The translations under genes were made by a program, and so were the position numbers. The notes below the pieces were generated by a model. It saw nothing but the letters and a program-made list of their open reading frames with translations, had not been told where the DNA came from and made no database searches. This document shows, one piece after another, positions 1 to 5,086 of a DNA stretch of 6,572 nucleotides (the first letter of the stretch is position 1; each line of letters begins with the position of its first letter). The DNA is from an uncultured Sutterella sp. (lineage in GTDB: Bacteria; Pseudomonadota; Gammaproteobacteria; Burkholderiales; Burkholderiaceae_F), in the NCBI GenBank assembly GCA_900764215.1, contig CAAFNI010000013.1, positions 1-6,572 of the forward strand. The letters are read 5' to 3'.

Positions 1-71
1 CAGGACAGTGAAACACCTTATCGCCGATGATAGTTGGTTGTATTTCCAGTGAAAGTAGGACATCGTCAGGC
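1..71 (+). rRNA. rrf: 5S ribosomal RNA, 3' part (5' end outside window)
   Basis: This is the 3' portion of a 5S rRNA, the small RNA of the large ribosomal subunit and normally the last gene of an rRNA operon. The sequence carries the conserved blocks CAGGACAGTGAAAC, CGCCGATGATAGT and GTGAAAGTAGGACATCG, and ends in the closing-helix strand TCAGGC. These match the second half of 5S as I remember it from Betaproteobacteria. The gene is cut by the window start, so about 40-45 nt of its usual length of roughly 115 nt are missing. The 3' end is placed at the end of the closing helix and could be off by one or two bases. A strong intrinsic terminator begins 10 bp downstream, as expected at the end of an rrn operon. 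Confidence 0.93.
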
Positions 72-81
72 TCACCATTAG

Positions 82-115
82 AAAACCCCGGTTTCCGCAA
101 GGAGCCGGGGTTTTT
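82..115 (+). terminator. Intrinsic terminator of the rRNA operon
   Basis: A perfect 10-bp stem is formed by AAAACCCCGG (82-91) and CCGGGGTTTT (105-114). The loop can fold further as TCC-GCAA-GGA, which gives a GNRA-type tetraloop. The T run at 111-115 completes a rho-independent terminator on the + strand. It sits directly after the 5S rRNA and would stop rRNA transcription before it meets the oppositely oriented GntR gene. Confidence 0.92.
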
Positions 116-360
116 GCTTAGCTCGACATATGCTTCGCCGGCTACGGCCGCGATGCCGACGGTCCGGCGGCTCTTTGCTCGCGTGTTGAGCTTGGAGAAG
201 CGCCGGGCACCTGATCGGAGTATGCCAATCTCTTCGCGTCGCCCGAGAGGGTGCGTGCAGACCGGCGAAAAGCCTGACGTCGGGCTTGTGCCCCGCTTCT
301 CCATTGTTTTTGAGGCTGATCCCCGATCCTCGTCCGGCTTGACGTCAAAGCGCCGCCGGC
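116..360. other. Gene-poor spacer between rRNA operon and GntR gene
   Basis: I see no convincing gene, RNA or repeat here. Open frames on both strands in this stretch give low-complexity, Arg/Ser/Pro-rich translations typical of antisense or random GC-rich frames. One of them even starts inside the 5S gene. The only structure noted is a perfect 10-bp palindrome, TTGACGTCAA (339-348), and a weak imperfect hairpin around another GACGTC (270-287). The region lies between two convergent terminators. Confidence 0.6.
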
Positions 361-399
361 AAAAGCGAAGGGCGGTCCCTCTTTCGAAAGACCGCCCTT
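361..399 (-). terminator. Intrinsic terminator of the GntR-family gene
   Basis: On the minus strand a perfect 10-bp stem is formed by AAGGGCGGTC (399-390) and GACCGCCCTT (377-368). Its 12-base loop is at 378-389. Reading on, CGC and then TTTT (364-361) follow the stem. It lies 21 bp beyond the stop codon of the regulator gene and faces the rRNA terminator, so the two transcription units are insulated from each other. Confidence 0.83.
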
Positions 400-419
400 G
401 AAAAGCGCGTGGTTGCCTC

Positions 420-1109
420 TTATCGGGAGCCCTGGAGAAGCTCGACCTGTTCTCCGAGCTGGTGCCTCAGGAGCGCCTTGGCTTCGTCTTCGCGGCCGGC
501 CTTGATGGCCGTGAGGAGCAGGCGCTCGTTCTTGGCGATGTCGAGGAAGAACTGGGGATCGTTCTGAGGAAGATTCTCGGTCGTCTTCTCAAAGTACGTC
601 ACGAGCGCAGCGGAGAAGACCTGCAGCACGCGGTTGCCGCAGGCTTCGAGCAGAAGAAGGTGGAACTCGCGGTCCCAGCGGTCGGCTTCGGCCGTATTGG
701 CGGCATTGGCCTCGATGCGGCTGATGGCGTCTTCGAGCCGGCCGAGAAGGGCCGGCGTCATGCGGCGGATCGCGAGCGGAATGATGTTCACCTCAATGAG
801 CTGGCGCGCCTCGATGAACTCGCGGATGTCGAAGTTCGCAATGTCCATCTGAACCTGAATCTGTGCGGAGAGGTTCTTGGGGCCGAGCGCGTTGACGGTC
901 ATGCCGCGCTTGGGAGCGCGGTCGACGACGCCCATCTGGGAGAGAACGCTCAGCGCCTTGCGCACCTTGTAGCGCGTGACGTTGAAGCGGGTGGCCAGTT
1001 CGGTCTCCGTATCAATGCGTTCGCCGGCCTTGGCTTGGCGAAGAATGTGGTGATGAATGTCGCGAAAGAGCGCTTCTTCATCCATGGAAAGCTGATCCTG
1101 TTTCGACAC
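420..1109 (-). CDS. GntR-family transcriptional regulator, FadR/FCD-type
   Basis: This is a predicted cytoplasmic DNA-binding repressor or activator of 229 residues, a usual size for the FadR subgroup. An N-terminal winged helix-turn-helix spans about residues 12-72: TETELATRFNVTRYKVRKAL is the recognition region and APKRGMTV the wing. An all-helical FCD-like effector domain follows (about 92-222), with IEARQLIE, DREFHLLLLEACGN and a C-terminal LLRHQL. FCD domains usually bind a metal and a small organic acid. Here D146, H150 and H216 fit the ligand pattern, but the middle His position appears to be Glu (E195 in AKNERLL). GTG at 1109 is chosen as the start because GGGAG lies 5 nt upstream and a promoter lies just beyond it. 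An ATG at 1085 is possible. The regulated genes cannot be inferred: the neighbours are housekeeping genes, so it probably acts elsewhere or on itself. Confidence 0.87.
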   Translation of the reverse strand: MSKQDQLSMDEEALFRDIHHHILRQAKAGERIDTETELATRFNVTRYKVRKALSVLSQMGVVDRAPKRGMTVNALGPKNLSAQIQVQMDIANFDIREFIEARQLIEVNIIPLAIRRMTPALLGRLEDAISRIEANAANTAEADRWDREFHLLLLEACGNRVLQVFSAALVTYFEKTTENLPQNDPQFFLDIAKNERLLLTAIKAGREDEAKALLRHQLGEQVELLQGSR

Positions 1110-1114
1110 AATGA

Positions 1115-1119
1115 CTCCC
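1115..1119 (-). promoter_or_regulatory. Ribosome binding site deciding the GntR start
   Basis: GGGAG on the minus strand lies 5 nt before the GTG at 1109. This supports the GTG over the more distal in-frame TTG at 1175, which falls inside the predicted -35 element. The internal ATG at 1085 has only AGGA at a spacing of 10 nt. Confidence 0.65.
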
Positions 1120-1147
1120 GGAGATCGGAAACTTGAAAATTCCGTTA

Positions 1148-1175
1148 ATTTTAGAGGTTTTTGACGGGTTTGCAA
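1148..1175 (-). promoter_or_regulatory. Predicted sigma-70 promoter of the GntR gene
   Basis: On the minus strand TTGCAA (1175-1170) resembles a -35 box. It is followed after 16 bp by TAAAAT (1153-1148), a good -10 box. Transcription would start near 1141 and give a leader of about 30 nt before the GTG at 1109. The stretch is noticeably AT-rich against the GC-rich surroundings. This is a sequence match only. Confidence 0.55.
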
Positions 1176-1239
1176 AATGCGGCCGCGCCAGCTCCTTGTC
1201 AGGCTGCGACACCCGACGGGGAGCGGCTCGGCTTTGACC

Positions 1240-1255
1240 GCGGGTTCAGTCCCGC
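1240..1255 (-). other. Short GC hairpin after mutS, without a U tract
   Basis: Immediately after the mutS stop codon the minus strand can form GCGGG (1255-1251), loop ACTGAA, CCCGC (1244-1240). No T run follows, so it is not a standard intrinsic terminator. It could protect the mutS mRNA 3' end or act as a weak pause. The rest of the 148-bp gap between mutS and the regulator gene holds the regulator's promoter and leader. Confidence 0.3.
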
Positions 1256-1257
1256 AC

Positions 1258-3918
1258 TCAACTACCGCGGGCGGCCTTTGCGGCCTCTTCGCGGATTTCG
1301 TAAAGCTTTGCGAGGGCTTCGCGGGGCGTCAGGCTGTCGACGTCGAGGCCGGCGACCGTTTCCGCAAATGCGCGGAGCGCCGGATCCGGTTCGGAGGGCG
1401 TCTCCAGAACGGCTGCGGACGAGGTCCGGCCTTCGAGCAGAAGACCGTCTCCGAAGAGATCGGCCTGAGGGGAGTTGATGGAGGCCTCACGATTCTCGAG
1501 CTTGGCGAGCATGGCGCGCGCGCGACGCACGACGGGGGCGGGCACGCCTGCGAGCTGCGCCACGGCGATGCCGTAGCTGCGGCTGGCGGGACCGTCCTCA
1601 ATTTCGTGAAGGAAGACGATTTTGGAGCGCGTCTGCGCGGCGGAGACGTGCACGTTGGCGGCTTCCTTGAGATTGGCGGCGAGCTGCGTGAGCTCGAAGT
1701 AGTGGGTGGCGAAGAGCGTGAGCGACCGCGTCGTTTCGACGAGCTCCTGCGCGATCGAGCCTGCAAGCGAAAGGCCGTCAAAGGTCGCCGTTCCTCGTCC
1801 GATTTCGTCCATCAGCACGAGCGAGCGGTCCGTCGCCTGATGCAGGATGGCGGCGGCCTCCGTCATTTCGACCATGAAGGTCGAGCGTCCGCGGGCAAGA
1901 TCGTCGGATGCGCCGATGCGGGTGTGGATGCGGTCGACGGGACCGATCGTCACCGAGTCGGCCGGCACGAAGGAGCCTGCCCAGGCGAGGAGCGTGATGA
2001 GCGCCACGGCGCGCATGTAGGTCGACTTGCCGCCCATGTTGGGGCCCGTGATGATGAGGCAGCGCCGTCCGTCTCCGAGGCGGCAGTCGCTCGGCACGTA
2101 GGATTCGATCGTCGTTTCGACCACCGGGTGGCGTCCCTTGACGATTTCAATGCCCGGACGGCTCGTGAGGGTCGGACGCACCCAGTGATGCTCGACCGCA
2201 TGTCGCGCGAGCGTTGCGGCGACGTCGAGCTGCGCGAGCGCGCGTGCGGCGGCCATGAGGGCCGGCACGTGTCCCGAGATCGAGCTCACGAGACCGTCGT
2301 AGAGCTCCTTTTCAAGCGCGGCGGAGCGCTCCTTCGCGGAGAGCGCCTTGTCTTCGTAGTTCTTGAGCTCGGGCGTGATGAAGCGCTCGGTGTTCTTGAG
2401 CGTCTGCCTGCGGTGGTAGGTCACGGGAACGGAGGCGGCCTGCACCTTCGAGACTTCGATGTAGAAGCCGTGCACGCGGTTGAATTCCACGCGAAGGGTG
2501 GAGAGGCCCGTCTTTTTGCGTTCGCGCTCTTCAAGCTTGAGAAGGAACTGGCCCGTGTTGTCGCGCATCTCGCGAAGCTGCCGGAGCTCCTTGTTGAATT
2601 CGCTGCGGATGACGTCCCCTTCGCGCAGAAGCGTGGCGGGTTCGGGTATGAGCGCAGCCTCGAGGTTCGCAAAGATTTCTTCGGGAAGCGTGAGGGCCCC
2701 CGCCGTCATGGCGAACCAGGGCTCGTCGCGCGAGGATATTTCGGCTTTCGCCTCGGCCACGATCGGAAGCGCGTCGCGCAGGGCCGCGAGCTCCTTGGGA
2801 CGCACCGTCCCGAGTGCAATGCGGCTCGCGATGCGTTCAATGTCGGGGAGGCCCTGGAGACGCGTCTCGATGAACGATGAGAAATCCTGATCTTCGGCGA
2901 GCGCCGCCAGGGCGTCGTGCCGTCCGATCGCCTCGTCGGCCTTGGTGAGCGGCAGGTTGAGCCAGCGGCGAAGCTCGCGGCTGCCCATCGACGTGCCGCA
3001 GTTGTCAAGCACGGAAAAAAGCGTGGGGCCTCGCCCCTCGCTTCGGATGGTGTCCGAAATCTCGAGATTGCGCCTGCTCGCCGGGTCGATGATGATGTAT
3101 TCCGATTCGTCCGTGAGCTTCAGGGGACTGATGAACGGAATCATGTCGACCTGTGTTTCGGCCGTGTAGTCAAGGAGCGCGTTGGCTGCGGCGAGCACGC
3201 CCGTCTTGCCGCTTACGCCCCAGGCGTCAAGGTTGTCGAGCCCGAAGGTCTTCTTGAGGGCCTCTTCGCCGTGCTCGGCATCGAAGTGCCAGGCGGGCAT
3301 CGGCGTGACGGTGACTTCCGGGTGAGCGGCCCGCATCGTGTCGCGAAGCTTTTCGGTGACGAGAAGCTCGGAAGGCGAAATGCGGGCCACTTCGGAGTCG
3401 AACTGCTCGTCCGTCACTTCCGTTGCGAAGAAGTCGCCGTTCGAGAGCGTGAGCCAGGCAAAGCCCCAGAGGGCCTTCTTGCCGGCGGGGCGCGAGACGG
3501 AAAGCAGCACGGCATCCGTTTTTTCCGGCAGGAGCGACGTGTCCGTCAGGGTTCCTGGCGTGATGATGCGCGAGATGCGTCGCTCCATCAGGCCCTTTCC
3601 CGGCGTGCCGATCTGCTCGGCGATGACGACCGATTCGCCGAGCCTCACGAGACGTGCGACGTACTGGTCGAGCGAGACCATCGGAATGCCGGCCATGGGG
3701 ATCGGGTCGCCGTTCTTGAGCTTGCCCCGCTTCGTGAGCGTGATGCCGATGAGGCGGTTGGCCTTGGCGGCGTCGTCAAAGAACGTTTCATAGAAGTCTC
3801 CCATGCGAAACAGCACGAGCGTCTCCGGATAACGGCGCTTCACCTCGATGAACTGGCGCATTGCGGGCGTGAACTCGTTGAGATCAAGGTCTTCGTCGTG
3901 AATGAAGGTTTCGGTCAT
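1258..3918 (-). CDS. mutS: DNA mismatch repair protein MutS
   Basis: MutS binds mismatches and small loops in newly replicated DNA and, as an ATP-driven clamp, recruits MutL to start repair. The product is 886 residues against about 850 in E. coli. The N-terminal mismatch-binding domain has the Phe-x-Glu motif in RMGDFYETF (F42, E44), followed by LTKRG and the PMAGIP segment. The lever and clamp region is central (ASRRNLEIS, GSRELRRWL, FNRVHGFYIEVS). The ABC-type ATPase domain has Walker A GPNMGGKST (625-633), signature DDLARGRSTFMVEM (672-685), Walker B LVLMDEIGRGT with D704/E705, and ATHYFELT (737-744). The dimerising tail ends in DSLTPREAL. QADLF (818-822) is a strong beta-clamp binding motif. 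The ATG at 3918 fits the family N-terminus better than the in-frame GTG at 3954, although neither has a clear Shine-Dalgarno sequence. All key residues are present, so it should be functional. Confidence 0.97.
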   Translation of the reverse strand: MTETFIHDEDLDLNEFTPAMRQFIEVKRRYPETLVLFRMGDFYETFFDDAAKANRLIGITLTKRGKLKNGDPIPMAGIPMVSLDQYVARLVRLGESVVIAEQIGTPGKGLMERRISRIITPGTLTDTSLLPEKTDAVLLSVSRPAGKKALWGFAWLTLSNGDFFATEVTDEQFDSEVARISPSELLVTEKLRDTMRAAHPEVTVTPMPAWHFDAEHGEEALKKTFGLDNLDAWGVSGKTGVLAAANALLDYTAETQVDMIPFISPLKLTDESEYIIIDPASRRNLEISDTIRSEGRGPTLFSVLDNCGTSMGSRELRRWLNLPLTKADEAIGRHDALAALAEDQDFSSFIETRLQGLPDIERIASRIALGTVRPKELAALRDALPIVAEAKAEISSRDEPWFAMTAGALTLPEEIFANLEAALIPEPATLLREGDVIRSEFNKELRQLREMRDNTGQFLLKLEERERKKTGLSTLRVEFNRVHGFYIEVSKVQAASVPVTYHRRQTLKNTERFITPELKNYEDKALSAKERSAALEKELYDGLVSSISGHVPALMAAARALAQLDVAATLARHAVEHHWVRPTLTSRPGIEIVKGRHPVVETTIESYVPSDCRLGDGRRCLIITGPNMGGKSTYMRAVALITLLAWAGSFVPADSVTIGPVDRIHTRIGASDDLARGRSTFMVEMTEAAAILHQATDRSLVLMDEIGRGTATFDGLSLAGSIAQELVETTRSLTLFATHYFELTQLAANLKEAANVHVSAAQTRSKIVFLHEIEDGPASRSYGIAVAQLAGVPAPVVRRARAMLAKLENREASINSPQADLFGDGLLLEGRTSSAAVLETPSEPDPALRAFAETVAGLDVDSLTPREALAKLYEIREEAAKAARGS

Positions 3919-3964
3919 GGGAGCTTCAGGGAGAAGGGGCGCGCAGGGGCGCACCCAAATGATG

Positions 3965-3996
3965 AAAAAGGGCCGGACGACGAATCGGTCCGGCCC
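3965..3996 (-). terminator. Intrinsic terminator between suhB and mutS
   Basis: On the minus strand a perfect 9-bp stem is formed by GGGCCGGAC (3996-3988) and GTCCGGCCC (3978-3970). It is followed directly by TTTTT (3969-3965). It lies 29 bp after the suhB stop and 46 bp before the mutS ATG. It should end most suhB transcripts, so mutS needs readthrough or a promoter in a very short interval. Confidence 0.88.
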
Positions 3997-4025
3997 GTCG
4001 GGCTCAAAAAGGCGGCAGGGGGGGC

Positions 4026-4835
4026 TTAGGCCTTCTGTTCGCCGGGGGCGGGCAGCTTGCCCACGAGCGGCAGGAGCTGCGCGAGGATGCGCGGCGTGGC
4101 CGCGCAGACGCGGCCCGGTGCGAGCCAGTCTTCACCGCCCGAGAGGTCGGTGATGAGGCCGCCCGCTTCAAGGACCATCAGGCCGCCGGCGGCGATGTCC
4201 CACTTGCTGAGGCCGGACTCCCAGAAGCCGTCGTAACGGCCGGCGGCCACCCAGGCGAGGTCAAGCGCGGCGGAGCCCGGGCGGCGGATGCCGGCGGTGC
4301 GTTCGGCAACGCGCATGAAGCTCATCATGTAGCCCTTGAAGTCGTCCGTGCGGCGGAACGGGAAGCCCGTGCCGATCACGGCGCGGTTCATGTCCTTGCG
4401 GTCGGAGACGCGGATGCGGCGGTTGTCGAGAAAGGCGCCTTCGCCCTTGGCGGCCGTGAAGAGCTCGTTCTTCGCCACGTCGTAGATCACGCCGGCGACC
4501 ACTTCGCCGCGATAGGCGAGCGCGATCGAGACGGCGTACTGCGGAATGCTGTGCATGAAGTTGAGCGTGCCGTCAAGCGGATCGACGATCCAGAGGTAGT
4601 CGCTCTTGGCGGCGCCGATGCGGCCGGCTTCTTCCGTGAGGATGGCATGGTCCGGATAGGCATGCTGCAGGCAGTCGACGATGGCGGCTTCGGCGGCGCG
4701 GTCGGCGGCGGTCACGAAATCGTTGACGGACTTGTTTTCAATTTCGAGGGTGTCGAGGCTCGCGGCGGCACGGGTGATTTCCGAAGCGGCGCGACGGGCG
4801 GCCTTGACGGCGACGGCGATATAAGGCGATTTCAT
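4026..4835 (-). CDS. suhB: Inositol monophosphatase family protein SuhB
   Basis: This is a Mg2+-dependent phosphatase of the inositol-1-phosphatase fold, cytoplasmic, 269 residues (E. coli SuhB 267). Metal ligands are visible: the Glu pair in LTEEAG (E68/E69), D85 and D88 in WIVDPLDGT (82-90), and D213 in KWDIAAGG. Other family signatures are NDFVTAADRAAE (38-49), GTGFPFRR, GSAALDLAWVAAGRYDGF (187-204) and VLEAGG. In E. coli SuhB also joins the Nus complex in rRNA antitermination and ribosome maturation; whether that applies here is inference. The start is the ATG at 4835 (MKSPYIAVAVKAARRAA), which matches the family N-terminus. No Shine-Dalgarno is evident before it. The longer open frame up to 4994 runs into the insertion sequence and is rejected. 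The gene is intact, but an IS sits 119 bp upstream. Confidence 0.94.
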   Translation of the reverse strand: MKSPYIAVAVKAARRAASEITRAAASLDTLEIENKSVNDFVTAADRAAEAAIVDCLQHAYPDHAILTEEAGRIGAAKSDYLWIVDPLDGTLNFMHSIPQYAVSIALAYRGEVVAGVIYDVAKNELFTAAKGEGAFLDNRRIRVSDRKDMNRAVIGTGFPFRRTDDFKGYMMSFMRVAERTAGIRRPGSAALDLAWVAAGRYDGFWESGLSKWDIAAGGLMVLEAGGLITDLSGGEDWLAPGRVCAATPRILAQLLPLVGKLPAPGEQKA

Positions 4836-4917
4836 ACGGGATAGCAATATGGGAGGTAAAACGTTGCGGCGCGCGGCAGGGGAGCAGAGGGCTCGACCCA
4901 AGCCGGCGCAAACAGTC

Positions 4918-4946
4918 ATTTTAGCCGATCGCAAAGCACCCGAAAG
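4918..4946 (-). promoter_or_regulatory. Possible native suhB promoter
   Basis: On the minus strand TAAAAT (4923-4918) is a good -10 box. Seventeen bp upstream is CTTTCG (4946-4941), a poor -35. Predicted transcription would start near 4911 and give a leader of about 75 nt. That leader can pair TTGCG (4911-4907) and CGGC (4905-4902) with GCCG (4877-4874) and CGCAA (4868-4864). The IS begins only 8 bp beyond the putative -35. Confidence 0.4.
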
Positions 4947-4954
4947 CAAAAAAA

Positions 4955-4966
4955 CAGGGCGAACGC
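4955..4966 (+). repeat. Left terminal inverted repeat of the IS
   Basis: CAGGGCGAACGC is identical over all 12 bases to the reverse complement of the right end at 6560-6571. Similarity drops at base 13. The preceding base differs between the two ends (A against C in the outward direction), which fixes the outer boundary. Confidence 0.92.
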
Positions 4967-5028
4967 TTACACATTGAGACTTGACAAATGCCAATCCCTA
5001 TAAATCATAAGAAAGACAACTAGTTAGC

Positions 5029-5057
5029 TTGATTTAATACTTATAGTGTGGTAGACT
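5029..5057 (+). promoter_or_regulatory. Possible transposase promoter
   Basis: TTGATT (5029-5034) and TAGACT (5052-5057) are spaced 17 bp apart, and each matches the sigma-70 consensus at four of six positions. TATAAA at 5064-5069 is another possible -10 box but has no good -35 partner. TTGACA at 4981 is a perfect-looking -35, but the TATAAA at 4999 is only 12 bp away, which is too close. Confidence 0.3.
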
Positions 5058-5076
5058 TTCTACTATAAATAATAGT
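5042..5076 (+). other. Two overlapping hairpins before the transposase start
   Basis: One fold pairs TATAG (5042-5046) with CTATA (5063-5067) and TAGA (5052-5055) with TCTA (5059-5062), with a five-base bulge. A second fold pairs ACTAT (5062-5066) with ATAGT (5072-5076), reaching the first bases of the Shine-Dalgarno region. The two folds share bases 5062-5067 and so exclude each other. A role in limiting translation is inference. Confidence 0.35.
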
Positions 5077-5080
5077 GGAG
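5075..5080 (+). promoter_or_regulatory. Ribosome binding site of the transposase gene
   Basis: GTGGAG with core GGAG at 5077-5080 lies 6 nt before the ATG at 5087. The GTG at 5075 that would extend the frame by four codons is part of this site and is therefore not taken as the start. Confidence 0.75.
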
Positions 5081-5086
5081 TCTGCC

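Noticed and set aside
27..401. + strand open frame of 124 codons
   Set aside because: It begins inside the 5S rRNA and runs through the rRNA terminator and the GntR terminator, so it cannot be a normal gene.
462..1136. + strand open frame over the GntR gene
   Set aside because: It is antisense to a well-supported regulator gene, has no recognisable domain, and no start signal is evident.
1110..1175. TTG start at 1175 for the GntR gene
   Set aside because: It falls within the predicted -35 box, and the extra residues do not belong to the winged-helix domain. The GTG at 1109 has a well-placed GGGAG.
1177..2880. Long + strand open frame antisense to mutS, and a similar one at 2917-4029
   Set aside because: MutS on the opposite strand is unmistakable over the same bases. 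The + frames give Arg/Gly/Glu/Ala-rich translations without any recognisable domain, as expected from GC-rich antisense frames.
3919..3954. GTG start at 3954 for mutS
   Set aside because: It would add 12 residues not seen in the family, has no ribosome binding site, and lies only 10 bases after the suhB terminator.
4018..4024. G7 homopolymer just after the suhB stop codon, as a phase-variable tract
   Set aside because: It lies outside any coding frame, so slippage would not change a protein.
4836..4917. boxA-like Nus site in the suhB leader, as in E. coli autoregulation
   Set aside because: I could not find a convincing boxA match on the minus strand of the leader.
4852..4977. + strand GGAGG (4852-4856) followed by TTG at 4864, a possible gene divergent from suhB and cut by the IS
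   Set aside because: The frame runs only 37 codons before stopping inside the IS. Its translation is basic and low in complexity, and no + strand promoter is visible. The spacing could be chance.
4836..4994. N-terminal extension of suhB by 53 codons
   Set aside because: The extension crosses the IS boundary at 4955 and the predicted promoter. The family N-terminus matches the ATG at 4835.
4981..5004. TTGACA plus TATAAA at the left IS end as a promoter
   Set aside because: The spacer is only 12 bp, too short for sigma-70 recognition.
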